A DNA stretch of 64,000 bases, taken from contig NZ_AUFJ01000014.1 in the NCBI RefSeq assembly GCF_000426445.1, positions 62,001 to 126,000 on the forward strand. The letters run 5' to 3'. Shown one piece after another: positions 1 through 7,910 of the stretch. A program made the position numbers and the translations under genes. Below the pieces are notes generated by a model that ran no database searches, was not told the DNA's origin, and saw nothing but the letters and a program-made list of their open reading frames with translations. Numbering within the stretch: the first letter of the stretch is position 1; each line of letters opens with the position of its first letter. The DNA comes from Brevibacterium album DSM 18261 (GTDB taxonomy: Bacteria; Actinomycetota; Actinomycetes; Actinomycetales; Brevibacteriaceae).

Positions 1-15
1 AAGGGCGGGGTGTGC

Positions 16-1776
16 TCAGGCGGCCCCGGCCGGCCGCTGCGCTCCCGCCTCGTCCGCGAACCGGAAGCCGTGGTGGTTCGCGGACGTGTACCCCTCCACG
101 AGGCCGATGTAGGTGTGCGAACCCCCGGCGAACGGCATGAACACCCGCTCCTTGCCGGGGATGTTCGCGCCCATGTACCAGGAGGCGCCCTGCGGCATGA
201 GGGAGGCGCCCGCGATGTCGTTGTTGACCCGCACCCAGTCGTCCTCGGCCTCGGCTCGCGCCTCCACCCGGGTGAGCCCTCGCTCGCGCATGGTCGTGAG
301 CAGCCGGGTGATCCAGTCCACGTGGTACTCGATCGACACCATCATGTTCGTGAGCACGGAGGGGCTCTGCGGCCCCGTGATCGTGAGCAGATTGGGGAAG
401 CCCGCGGTCATGAGGCCCAGGTACGTGCGCGGCCCGTGCGCCCACTTCTGCGCGAGCGTCTCCCCACCGGCGGTGATGTCGATGCTCGTGATCGCGCCGG
501 TCATCGCATCGAAGCCGGTGGCCAGGACGATGACGTCGACGTCGAAGTCCTCCCCGCCGGCGCGCACGCCGGTCTCCGTGAAGCGCTCGATCGCGTGGGT
601 GGAGGCATCATGCAGGTGCACATGGTCGAGGTCGTAGACCTCGAAGTACCCGGTGTCCACGCACATGCGCTTCGAGGCCAGCGGATAGGTGCGCGGGGAG
701 AGCAGCTCCGCGAGCTCGGGATCGCTCACGCGCTCGCGGATGCGGGCCCGGGCGTACTCGGCCAGCACCTCGTTGGCCTCGGGGTTCGTCATGACGTCCG
801 TGTAGGCGCGCGAATAGCCGAGGCCGCCGCGGGCCCAGCGCTCGTCGAGCTCGCGGGCCACCTCCGCGGGTGCGTCCGCGGGCAGGGGGCCGGTCCCGTC
901 ATGGGTGGCGAATCCCAGGCCCGAGGCGCGGTCGGCGGCGCGGATGCGCGCATAGTCGGCCTTGACGGCCGCCCGCTCCTCCGCGGTGAGTGTGCGGTTG
1001 TGCGCGGGGATCGCGAAGTTCGGCGTGCGCTGGAAGATGCGCAGCTCTGCCGTCTGCTCCGCGATCGCCGTGATCGTCTGGATGCCCGAGGAGCCCGTGC
1101 CGACCACCGCGACTCGCCTGCCGGAGAGGTCCACGCCCTCGTGCGGCCAGTCGGCTGTGGAGTACAGCTCACCCGCGAAGTCCTCCATGCCGGGGATGCG
1201 CGGACGCTGGGGCACGGAGAGGCAGCCGGTGGCGAGCACCACGAAGCGCGCGGTCCAGGTGCGTCCGGCCTCTGCGGCGCAGGACGCGGTCCCGTTCGCA
1301 GGCTCCGCCGGAGTTCCTGCCACCGTCCGGGCGTCCCGGATGCCCGCGCCGTCTGAGGCGGGTGAGGCTCCCGAGGCCTCGGCGGGCGCCGTCCGCACCG
1401 TCCAGGTCTGGTTCGCCTCGTCCCAGTCGAGGCTCTCCACCCGCGTGGAGAAGGAGATGTCGCGGCGCAGATCGAAGCGGTCGGCGACGTGCCGGGCATA
1501 GGAGAGGATCTCCGGCTGTGCGGCATAGCGCTCGGACCAGTCCCATACCTGCTGGAGGTCCTCGTCGAAGCTGTAGGAGTAGTGCGTCGACTCGATGTCC
1601 ACGCGCGCGCCCGGGTACCGGTTCCAGTACCAGGTGCCGCCCACCTCGGCGGCGGTGTCGAAGGCGTGCACGCGGAAGCCGGCCTCCCGGAGCCGGTGGA
1701 GCTGGTACATGCCGCTGAAGCCGGCGCCCACGACGATGACGTCGCACTCGGCGCCCATGTCGGTCTCGGTGCTCAC
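16..1776 (-). CDS. Baeyer-Villiger-type flavin monooxygenase
   Basis: This 586-residue protein resembles class B flavin monooxygenases of the cyclohexanone/phenylacetone monooxygenase type, which use FAD, NADPH and O2 to convert ketones to esters or lactones. An FAD-binding Rossmann motif (GAGFSG) lies near residue 17 and an NADPH-binding motif (GTGSSG) near residue 227. The family fingerprint FxGxxxHxxxWP appears as FAGELYSTADWP near residues 200-211, with Ser where His is expected. The GTG start at 1776 overlaps the stop of the upstream esterase gene (GTGA), so translation is probably coupled. An ATG at 1759 is an alternative start. The BVMO-plus-esterase pair suggests ketone breakdown through an ester. 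The substrate is unknown, and an N-hydroxylating or other class B flavoenzyme cannot be excluded. Confidence 0.85.
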   Translation of the reverse strand: MSTETDMGAECDVIVVGAGFSGMYQLHRLREAGFRVHAFDTAAEVGGTWYWNRYPGARVDIESTHYSYSFDEDLQQVWDWSERYAAQPEILSYARHVADRFDLRRDISFSTRVESLDWDEANQTWTVRTAPAEASGASPASDGAGIRDARTVAGTPAEPANGTASCAAEAGRTWTARFVVLATGCLSVPQRPRIPGMEDFAGELYSTADWPHEGVDLSGRRVAVVGTGSSGIQTITAIAEQTAELRIFQRTPNFAIPAHNRTLTAEERAAVKADYARIRAADRASGLGFATHDGTGPLPADAPAEVARELDERWARGGLGYSRAYTDVMTNPEANEVLAEYARARIRERVSDPELAELLSPRTYPLASKRMCVDTGYFEVYDLDHVHLHDASTHAIERFTETGVRAGGEDFDVDVIVLATGFDAMTGAITSIDITAGGETLAQKWAHGPRTYLGLMTAGFPNLLTITGPQSPSVLTNMMVSIEYHVDWITRLLTTMRERGLTRVEARAEAEDDWVRVNNDIAGASLMPQGASWYMGANIPGKERVFMPFAGGSHTYIGLVEGYTSANHHGFRFADEAGAQRPAGAA

Positions 1777-2888
1777 AGCGCTGCCTCCCGTGTCTCGATG
1801 TCCTGTGCTGATGGGCTCTGTGCGGGTGCTGTTCCCCGGCCTGCGGCTCCGGTGTGCGCGGCTCGGACCGGTCGCCCTGCCGCGTTCGCCTCCGCTGCCT
1901 GCGCGCCGGCGACGGGCCGGGCTCCGGTGACGGTGCGGGGCTCCCCTGCGGACGGAATCTCAGCGACGGCGCGGATGCGGGCGGCGACGGTGTCGATCGC
2001 CTCGGTGCAGCCGGGCAGCAGGTTCGCCATCTGGAAGAAGATGTGCATCTGCCCGGCGGCGGTCTCGCATTCCACCGGCACCCCCGCGGCCTCGAGTTCG
2101 CGCGCGTATTCGAGGCCTTCGTCGTAGAGCGGATCGTGTTCGGCGAGGCAGATGTAGGCGGGCGGCAGGCCGCTGAGGTCCGGGTGGTGCAGCGGTGAGG
2201 CATCGGGCTGCGCGCGCTCGGCGGGATCGGGCAGGTAGTGGTCCCAGAACCACTCCATGACGGGGCGGCTGAGCAGCAGCTGGTTCTCCGGTGCGTTGTA
2301 GGAGGGACGGGAGAAATCGCAGTCCGTGACGGGGTAGACGAGGATCTGGAAGTCGATGTGCGGGCCGCCGCGGTCGCGGGCCCGCTGGGCCATGACGGCG
2401 GCCAGATTGCCGCCCGCACTGTCGCCGGCGACGATGAGCGGGGCCTCCGGGGAGGCGAGCTCGGAGCTGCGCTCGGCGGCCCAGGTGAGTGCGGCCCAGG
2501 CGTCCTCGACGGCTGCGGGGAAGGGGTGTTCAGGGGCCTTGCGGTAGTTGACCATGACCATCGTGGCCTGTGCGTCGAGGCAGAGCCGGCGCCCCACGGC
2601 GTCGTACTGGTAGTCGATGTCGCTCGTGACCCAGCCGCCTCCGTGGAGATAGACGACGAGGGCGGTGGGGGCGCCGGGCGGAGTGAGGACGCGGACGCGG
2701 AAGGAGCCTCCGTCGGAGGCGGGCAGCTCGTGCTCGGCGACGGAGCCCACCTCCGGCCCCGGACCCGAGAGACGGGCGAGGACGGGCCCGGAGAGGCGGG
2801 CCATGGAGGGGGGGGATTCATGGACGGGCGGAGAGCCTGCGGCGGCGAGCTGTGCCAGCAGCGACTGTGATGCGGCGTCGAGGGTCAT
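1773..2888 (-). CDS. Alpha/beta hydrolase, HSL-type esterase
   Basis: This 371-residue protein belongs to the hormone-sensitive-lipase group of alpha/beta hydrolases. It has the oxyanion-hole motif HGGGW near residue 107, the nucleophile motif GDSAGG near residue 175, the acid in EHDPL near residue 269, and the catalytic His in QMHIFF near residue 302. The last ~55 residues form an Ala/Pro/Gly-rich tail beyond the normal fold. A GAGGT ribosome-binding site precedes the ATG. It is the first gene of a two-gene operon with the Baeyer-Villiger monooxygenase, whose ester products it could hydrolyse; that pathway is inferred. No signal peptide is seen, so a cytoplasmic location is likely. Confidence 0.88.
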   Translation of the reverse strand: MTLDAASQSLLAQLAAAGSPPVHESPPSMARLSGPVLARLSGPGPEVGSVAEHELPASDGGSFRVRVLTPPGAPTALVVYLHGGGWVTSDIDYQYDAVGRRLCLDAQATMVMVNYRKAPEHPFPAAVEDAWAALTWAAERSSELASPEAPLIVAGDSAGGNLAAVMAQRARDRGGPHIDFQILVYPVTDCDFSRPSYNAPENQLLLSRPVMEWFWDHYLPDPAERAQPDASPLHHPDLSGLPPAYICLAEHDPLYDEGLEYARELEAAGVPVECETAAGQMHIFFQMANLLPGCTEAIDTVAARIRAVAEIPSAGEPRTVTGARPVAGAQAAEANAAGRPVRAAHTGAAGRGTAPAQSPSAQDIETREAAL

Positions 2889-2893
2889 ACCTC

Positions 2894-2922
2894 ACCCTGA
2901 CCCGAAATGCGGCGCACGTCAA
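2894..2922 (-). promoter_or_regulatory. Candidate promoter of the esterase/BVMO operon
   Basis: On the minus strand a TTGACG -35 box (2917-2922) is followed, after 17 bp, by a weak CAGGGT -10 box (2894-2899) just upstream of the esterase ATG. The flank at 2920-2950 is unusually AT-rich for this genome and contains a CGTACG palindrome that could be an operator. Confidence 0.4.
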
Positions 2923-2963
2923 TGTTTTTCTTCGTACGTTCGTTCAGTTTCCCGGTCGGTTGG

Positions 2964-3182
2964 ATGGTGCGGTGCGGACGCATCGCCAGTGGGGTTGAAT
3001 CGGCGGCGGTGCTGGGCGGGGCGGGCCTCGTGCTCATGGTGCTGCTGACGCTGCTGTGGGGCGGCGAGGCGGGGATCGTCGCGGGCATGATCGCGCTGCT
3101 GGCCCAGACCGGTCTCGTCCTGGCGGCCTTCCGGCCCGTGAACCGCGCCGCGCGCCGGGCGGACGGAGCGGCATCCGGCTGA
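2964..3182 (+). CDS. Small two-helix membrane protein, hypothetical
   Basis: I do not recognise this ~72-residue protein. It has two hydrophobic segments (about residues 14-36 and 38-55) joined by a short Gly-Gly-Glu turn, then a basic Arg-rich tail, which suggests a small inner-membrane protein with a cytoplasmic C-terminus. Third positions are G/C-rich from about residue 13 onward, which supports real coding. The start is uncertain: the frame is open from ATG 2907, but the codons before 2964 are AT-rich and look like promoter sequence, so ATG 2964 was preferred. No clear ribosome-binding site is visible. It is divergent from the esterase gene. Confidence 0.5.
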   Translation: MVRCGRIASGVESAAVLGGAGLVLMVLLTLLWGGEAGIVAGMIALLAQTGLVLAAFRPVNRAARRADGAASG

Positions 3183-3198
3183 GCGTGCGGAACCCTCC

Positions 3199-3228
3199 TT
3201 GACCCGAAGCCGCCGGGGATGCGAGCCT
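3199..3228 (+). promoter_or_regulatory. Candidate promoter of the Erm leader transcript
   Basis: A TTGACC -35 box (3199-3204) is followed, after 18 bp, by a weak GAGCCT -10 box (3223-3228). Transcription would begin at or just before the ATG at 3236, giving a leaderless message for the leader peptide. Only the -35 box is convincing. Confidence 0.35.
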
Positions 3229-3235
3229 GGTGCGC

Positions 3236-3301
3236 ATGGGAACTCTCTGCACTGCGCCGGTCATGGCGCATGAGCTCATGTTCCGCGATCGCCGCGCCTG
3301 A
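3236..3301 (+). CDS. Putative 21-residue Erm leader peptide
   Basis: A short ATG-to-TGA frame lies just upstream of the Erm methyltransferase and ends in MFRDRRA. Arg-Asp-Arg near its C-terminus fits the +X(+) motif at which macrolide-bound ribosomes are known to stall (as in ErmDL-type leaders). The stop is followed at once by sequence that can form alternative hairpins. Its size, position and motif fit a translation-attenuation leader for inducible erm expression. The frame has no Shine-Dalgarno sequence, and a leaderless start is plausible. I did not match it to any named leader from memory; the function is inferred from arrangement and motif. Confidence 0.55.
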   Translation: MGTLCTAPVMAHELMFRDRRA

Positions 3302-3372
3302 GGGCGCGCTCGCGAAACCACGCCTCAGCGCGCCATGAGTCCGATACGTCCCCGCACCTCGGACCTCAGGCG
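3262..3372 (+). promoter_or_regulatory. Mutually exclusive hairpins (attenuator) upstream of erm
   Basis: Segment 3262-3269 is perfectly complementary to 3330-3337, segment 3303-3310 to 3327-3334, and segment 3295-3303 to 3364-3372. The first two pairings compete for the same bases at 3330-3334, and the second and third share 3303. The perfect palindrome CATGAGCTCATG (3269-3280) lies within the leader peptide gene. Several pairings enclose or abut ATG 3335, an alternative start of the erm frame. This is the layout expected of an antibiotic-responsive attenuator, in which a stalled ribosome would release one strand. Confidence 0.5.
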
Positions 3373-3529
3373 CCTCACACGCCGCTCGGCCCGCCCCGTC
3401 CGTGGGCGCTGCCTCGCAGCGGTGCCGCTGTGCATCCCCGAGGTGCTCCGGAACTCCCCTGGAGCGCTTGCCTTGTCACGCAGAACCCCCTCTCCCCATA
3501 CTCCGAACCCACGCACGCAGAACTCCCGT

Positions 3530-4324
3530 GTGCAGGAAGTCCGCTCAGTCCACGGCGGCCGCCATGAGCTGGGCCAGAACTTCCTCGTCCACGCCCCCAC
3601 GCTCGACTCCCTCACCGCGCTCGTCGCGAGCGCTGCCGGGCCGGTCATCGAGATCGGGGCCGGTGACGGCGCACTCACGCGGAGGCTCGCTGCGCTCGGG
3701 CGGCCGCTCACGGCCATCGAGCTCGACGAGCACAGGGTGCGCCGCCTGCGCGTCTCCCTGCCCGCGCACGTCCGAGTGGAGCACGGCGATGCCATGGTCC
3801 ATCCCATGCACGCGCCGGTGCTGGTGGGGAACCTGCCCTTCCACCTCACGACTCCCATCCTGCGGCGGCTGCTGCGCCTTCGCGCCTGGCGGGAGGCGAT
3901 CGTCCTGACCCAGTGGGAGGTGGCGCGCAAGCGCGCGGGCGTGGGCGGGCGGACGCTCATGAGCGCCCAGGCCGGACCGTGGTTCGAGTTCGAGCTGCAT
4001 GGGCGCGTCCCGGCCCGCGGCTTCCGGCCCGCTCCCAGTGTCGACGGCGGCATCCTGCGCATCCGCAGGCGGGAGGAGTCGCTCGTCCCGTCTGCCGCGG
4101 CCGGGGCTTACCGGGATTTCGCGCACCGGGTCTTCACGGGCAGGGGAGGTGCGCTGCCGCGCATCCTCCAGCGAGCCACGGGACGTCCGCCGCACGAGGT
4201 GCGCGCCGCGCTCGCCGAAGCAGGCGCAGTCTCCGCCGCGCTGCCCCGCGACCTGGACCCGGAGCAGTGGGCGCTCCTGTTCACCTGCCTAGGGCCGAGG
4301 CTCACTCCCAGTAGGTGCCGGTGA
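3530..4324 (+). CDS. erm: 23S rRNA adenine N6-methyltransferase, Erm family
   Basis: The protein (264 residues from GTG 3530) methylates A2058 of 23S rRNA with S-adenosylmethionine, giving macrolide-lincosamide-streptogramin B resistance; this is known for the family. It shows the Erm N-terminal signature GRHELGQNFL, SAM motif EIGAGDGALT, acidic motif IELDEH, catalytic motif NLPFHLTT, then QWEVARKRAGVGG and PAPSVDGG as in actinobacterial Erm(X)-like enzymes. The frame is open back to ATG 3335, but codons before 3530 lose the G/C third-position bias, and Erm proteins normally start a few residues before GRHE, so GTG 3530 is preferred. Its 3' end overlaps the convergent gene by 23 bp. A leader peptide and hairpins upstream suggest inducible expression. 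Confidence 0.88.
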   Translation: MQEVRSVHGGRHELGQNFLVHAPTLDSLTALVASAAGPVIEIGAGDGALTRRLAALGRPLTAIELDEHRVRRLRVSLPAHVRVEHGDAMVHPMHAPVLVGNLPFHLTTPILRRLLRLRAWREAIVLTQWEVARKRAGVGGRTLMSAQAGPWFEFELHGRVPARGFRPAPSVDGGILRIRRREESLVPSAAAGAYRDFAHRVFTGRGGALPRILQRATGRPPHEVRAALAEAGAVSAALPRDLDPEQWALLFTCLGPRLTPSRCR

Positions 4325-4691
4325 CCAGTCCGAGCAGCGGCATGAGCGCGGCGCACAGCACGGCGGCCCCCGCCCAGCTCCAGCGCCAGGTCCAGGTGTC
4401 CCGCCGCCAGCCCGCGTAGAGGCACACGAGGGTGCCGACGAGGCAGACGAATCCGCCCACGGTCATGAGGATCACGCCCAGGAGGGTGCGGGTGTCCGCG
4501 TCCAGCTGGATCAGCAGCGCGGCGATCCCCGCGACCTCGACGCTGAACAGGATCGAGAACCAGAGGAACGGGCCGGAGACGAGCGCTCCGAGCAGCAGCG
4601 GGAGCAGGCGCAGCCAGCGCCCGCTCCGTCCGGGGTCGCGGGCGACAGTGGTCAGCTCCGCCTCGTCATCGTCTCGCCTGCGTCTGCTCAC
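4302..4691 (-). CDS. Small integral membrane protein, hypothetical
   Basis: This 129-residue protein starts at GTG 4691 with a charged, Arg/Asp/Glu-rich N-terminus. Three to four hydrophobic segments follow (roughly residues 29-50, 55-68, 72-98 and 107-125), and it ends in TYWE. I do not recognise the family. The frame stays open a long way upstream, but that part is antisense to release factor 3 and is not taken as coding. The gene is convergent with erm and overlaps its last 23 bp. It diverges from prfC, whose promoter lies about 45 bp away. Confidence 0.6.
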   Translation of the reverse strand: MSRRRRDDDEAELTTVARDPGRSGRWLRLLPLLLGALVSGPFLWFSILFSVEVAGIAALLIQLDADTRTLLGVILMTVGGFVCLVGTLVCLYAGWRRDTWTWRWSWAGAAVLCAALMPLLGLVTGTYWE

Positions 4692-4736
4692 GTCGCCAAG
4701 CCTACGGGCCGGGGGCGGGGTCTGAGCCCACCCCCG

Positions 4737-4742
4737 TAGAAT
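4737..4742 (+). promoter_or_regulatory. -10 box giving a leaderless prfC transcript
   Basis: TAGAAT is separated by only 6 nt from the GTG start of prfC, and no Shine-Dalgarno sequence is present, so transcription probably begins at the start codon. Confidence 0.65.
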
Positions 4743-4748
4743 GGCCGG

Positions 4749-6353
4749 GTGAACTCTGGTCCCCATTCCTCCTCGCACTCTCCCGCCGAGGTCCGCGCGC
4801 AGGCAGGCCGCCGCCGGACATTCGCGGTGATCTCCCATCCCGACTCCGGCAAGTCGACGCTCACCGAGGCGCTCGCCCTCCACGCGAGGGCCATCGGCAT
4901 GGCAGGCGCCGTGCACGGCAAGGCCGGCAGGCGGGCGACGGTCTCCGACTGGATGGCGATGGAGCAGGAGCGCGGGATCTCCATCACCTCGGCCGCACTC
5001 CAGTTCGAGTACCGCGACTGCGTCTTCAACCTCCTCGACACCCCCGGCCACGCGGACTTCTCCGAGGACACCTACCGGGTGCTCTCCGCCGTGGACTCCG
5101 CCGTCATGCTCGTCGATGCCGCGAAGGGCCTCGAGGCGCAGACCATGAAGCTCTTCGAGGTCTGCGCGCACCGCGGTGTGCCGATCATCACCGTCATCAA
5201 CAAATGGGACCGTCCCGGCATGGAGCCCCTGGCGCTCATGGACGAGATCCACGAGCGCACCGGCATGCTGCCCACCCCGCTCACGTGGCCGGTGGGGCAG
5301 TCCGGCGACTTCCGCGGCGTGCTCGACCGGCTCACGGGCGACTACACCAAGTACACGCGCACGGACGGCGGGGCCGACATCGCCGGTGAGGAGACCTTCG
5401 ACCCGGCCGCGGCTGAGGAGCGCGAGGGCGAGGCCTGGACCACCGCCGTCGACGAGTCCGAGCTGCTCGAGATGGAGGATCAGAACCACGACGAGGAGCA
5501 GTACCTGGCGGGCAGGACCACGCCCGTGCTCTTCGCCTCGGCGGTGCTGAACTTCGGCGTGCGCAAGATCCTCGACACCCTCGTCGACTTCGCGCCCCCG
5601 GCCGAGGCCCGGCCCGATGCCGCGGGCGTGCCCCGCCCCGTCGACCGGCCCTTCTCCGGATTCGTGTTCAAGGTGCAGGCGGGCATGGACTCGAACCACC
5701 GCGACCGTCTCGCCTATGTGCGCGTGTGCTCGGGCGTGTTCGAGCGCGGCATGGTCGTCACGCACGCCGCGACCGGCAAGCCCTTCGCGACGAAGTACGC
5801 CCAGCAGGTCTTCGGCCGCGACCGCGAGGTCATCGACGAGGCCTTCCCCGGCGACGTCGTGGGCCTCGTGAACGCCTCGGCCCTCCGCGTGGGCGATTCC
5901 CTCTACCTCGACGGGAAGGTCGAGTTCCCCGGCATCCCCACGTTCTCTCCGGAGCACTTCATGGTCATCCGGGCCAAGGACTCGTCGAAGTACAAGCAGT
6001 TCCGCCGCGGCATCCAGCAGCTCGACCACGAGGGCGTCATCCAGGTGCTCCGCAGCGATCTGCGCGGCGACCAGGCCCCCGTGCTCGGCGCCGTGGGCCC
6101 CATGCAGTTCGAGGTCGTCGAGGACCGCATGACTAACGAGTTCAACGCGCCGAGCACGCTCGAGCGGCTGAACTTCTCGATCGCGCGCCGCACCGTCGCC
6201 GCGGACATCCCCACGCTCTCCCGTGAGCGCAGCGTCGAGGTGCTCAGCCGCTCCGACGGTGAGCTGCTCGCGCTCTTCTCCGACCGGTGGCGCCTGCAGG
6301 GCGTCGAGCGGGCGCATCCCGATGTCACGCTCGAGCCGCTCGTCGTGAGCTGA
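4749..6353 (+). CDS. prfC: Peptide chain release factor 3
   Basis: This 534-residue translational GTPase recycles release factors RF1/RF2 from the ribosome after peptide release. It carries the G motifs SHPDSGKST (near residue 35), the switch region around GISITSAA, DTPGHADF and NKWD, followed by EF-Tu-like domain II and an RF3-type C-terminal domain that includes the region around MQFEVVEDRM. The length matches the family (~530). The GTG start at 4749 sits directly after a TAGAAT -10 box, indicating a leaderless mRNA. The last residues before the stop are EPLVVS. It appears to be monocistronic, with a short GC hairpin just after the stop. Confidence 0.95.
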   Translation: MNSGPHSSSHSPAEVRAQAGRRRTFAVISHPDSGKSTLTEALALHARAIGMAGAVHGKAGRRATVSDWMAMEQERGISITSAALQFEYRDCVFNLLDTPGHADFSEDTYRVLSAVDSAVMLVDAAKGLEAQTMKLFEVCAHRGVPIITVINKWDRPGMEPLALMDEIHERTGMLPTPLTWPVGQSGDFRGVLDRLTGDYTKYTRTDGGADIAGEETFDPAAAEEREGEAWTTAVDESELLEMEDQNHDEEQYLAGRTTPVLFASAVLNFGVRKILDTLVDFAPPAEARPDAAGVPRPVDRPFSGFVFKVQAGMDSNHRDRLAYVRVCSGVFERGMVVTHAATGKPFATKYAQQVFGRDREVIDEAFPGDVVGLVNASALRVGDSLYLDGKVEFPGIPTFSPEHFMVIRAKDSSKYKQFRRGIQQLDHEGVIQVLRSDLRGDQAPVLGAVGPMQFEVVEDRMTNEFNAPSTLERLNFSIARRTVAADIPTLSRERSVEVLSRSDGELLALFSDRWRLQGVERAHPDVTLEPLVVS

Positions 6354-6465
6354 GTCTCACCCGGCGAGCCGGGCGGAACAACCGGCATCCTGCCCGTGTT
6401 GTGCCCGGACGGGGCGGCCCGCTGAGGGTCCGGCCCCCGCTTTCGACGCGGAACAGGCACCCGAC

Positions 6466-6497
6466 TACTATGGACTGGCGCCTGATCGACCAGGCGC
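6466..6497 (+). promoter_or_regulatory. ino1 promoter with 5'-terminal hairpin
   Basis: A TACTAT -10 box (6466-6471) predicts a start near 6478. Exactly there a 7-bp stem with a 6-nt loop begins (6478-6484 paired with 6491-6497), followed by a purine/pyrimidine-alternating stretch. The mRNA would start with this hairpin about 70 nt before the ino1 start codon. An RNA-stabilising or regulatory role is possible. Confidence 0.45.
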
Positions 6498-6545
6498 GTA
6501 CGCGCATGCGCGCACGCTGGAATTCCTCTAAGGAGAATCGACACT

Positions 6546-7631
6546 GTGGCTGCAAATCCGATTCGGGTCGCAATCGCCGGCCTTGGCAATTGTGCAAGTT
6601 CCCTGATCCAGGGGGTCGAGTACTACCGCGACGCGGATGCCAGCCAGAAGGTGCCCGGTCTCATGCACGTGCAGTTCGGGGACTACCACGTGAGCGATCT
6701 CGAGTTCGTCGCCGCCTTCGACGTGGACGGCAAGAAGGTGGGGCAGGACATCGCGGAGGCGATCGTCTCCAGCGAGAACAACACCCTCAAGCTTGCGGAC
6801 GTGCCGCCCACCGGTGTGCGCGTCCAGCGCGGACCCACGCTGGACGGCCTGGGCCAGTACTACCGCGACACCATCGTGGAGTCCGATGAGGCCCCCGTCG
6901 ACGTGGCGCAGGCGCTGCGCGAGGCCCGGGCCGACGTCCTCGTCTGCTACCTGCCGGTGGGCTCCCAGGAGGCGACCGAGCACTACGCGCAGGCGGCCCT
7001 CGACGCCGGTGTGGCCTTCGTCAACGCGCTCCCGGTCTTCATCGCCGGCACCAAGGAGTGGGACGAGAAGTTCCGGGCGGCCGGCGTGCCGATCGTGGGC
7101 GATGACATCAAGAGCCAGATCGGTGCGACCATCACGCACCGGGTGATGGCCAAGCTGTTCGAGGACCGCGGCGTGGTGCTCGACCGCACCTATCAGCTCA
7201 ACGTGGGCGGGAACATGGACTTCAAGAACATGCTCGAGCGCGAGCGCCTGGAGTCCAAGAAGATCTCGAAGACGCAGGCCGTCACCTCGAACACCTCCGC
7301 ACGGCTGGCGGAGAAGGACGTGCACATCGGCCCCAGCGACTACGTCGCCTGGCTCGACGATCGCAAATGGGCCTTCGTCCGCCTCGAAGGGCGCAATTTC
7401 GGCGATGCGCCGGTCTCGCTCGAGTACAAGCTCGAGGTCTGGGACTCGCCCAATTCCGCCGGCGTCATCATCGATGCCGTGCGTGCGGCGAAGATCGGCC
7501 TCGACCGCGGCGTGGGCGGCGCTCTCATCAGCGCCTCCTCCTACTTCATGAAGTCGCCCCCCGTGCAGCAGGGCGATGACGCCGCCCACGAGGCCGTCGA
7601 GGCCTTCATCCGGGGCGAGCTCGACTCCTGA
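6546..7631 (+). CDS. ino1: Inositol-3-phosphate synthase
   Basis: This 361-residue enzyme converts glucose-6-phosphate to 1L-myo-inositol-3-phosphate with NAD, the first step toward phosphatidylinositol and mycothiol in Actinobacteria. It has the N-terminal NAD-binding motif [10 protein letters not shown], the family stretch [12 protein letters not shown] near residue 180, [11 protein letters not shown] near residue 221 and [14 protein letters not shown] near residue 263. The length matches actinobacterial Ino1 proteins. The GTG start is preceded by a strong TAAGGAG ribosome-binding site. It is monocistronic, with its own promoter and a 10-bp terminator hairpin downstream. No PadR-type regulator gene lies upstream. 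Confidence 0.95.
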   Translation: MAANPIRVAIAGLGNCASSLIQGVEYYRDADASQKVPGLMHVQFGDYHVSDLEFVAAFDVDGKKVGQDIAEAIVSSENNTLKLADVPPTGVRVQRGPTLDGLGQYYRDTIVESDEAPVDVAQALREARADVLVCYLPVGSQEATEHYAQAALDAGVAFVNALPVFIAGTKEWDEKFRAAGVPIVGDDIKSQIGATITHRVMAKLFEDRGVVLDRTYQLNVGGNMDFKNMLERERLESKKISKTQAVTSNTSARLAEKDVHIGPSDYVAWLDDRKWAFVRLEGRNFGDAPVSLEYKLEVWDSPNSAGVIIDAVRAAKIGLDRGVGGALISASSYFMKSPPVQQGDDAAHEAVEAFIRGELDS

Positions 7632-7685
7632 TCCCGGCGCCGGCGCGCGGCACCCCCGCCGCCGAGGCGCACTCCCGTGACGGCA

Positions 7686-7709
7686 GGCCCCCACCACACG
7701 GTGGGGGCC
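7686..7709 (+). terminator. Terminator of ino1
   Basis: A perfect 10-bp stem (7686-7695 with 7700-7709) with a 4-nt ACAC loop lies 55 bp after the ino1 stop. It has no U-tract, as is common for actinobacterial terminators. Confidence 0.7.
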
Positions 7710-7910
7710 CGCCCGTGTCGGGCCGAGGGGTCCCCGTCCGCCGGGTCCGTCCGCCGGATCCGTCCCTCCGGGGGAGCCGGGTGACCGGCGGAGCGGCCGC
7801 ACTGGAAGGAGGCGGGAGCCGGCCTCGGCGGCCGTGACGTGACGCACCCGCCGGAGGACTGTACTCTGAGCGCGGCCTGCCGACAGGAACCCGAAGGAAT
7901 GGAGACCGAC

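Noticed and set aside
4302-6317. Long minus-strand open frame (about 670 codons) across prfC
   Set aside because: It is antisense to an unmistakable RF3 gene, and only the last ~129 codons (4302-4691), outside prfC, encode a plausible protein. Long antisense frames are expected in very GC-rich genes.
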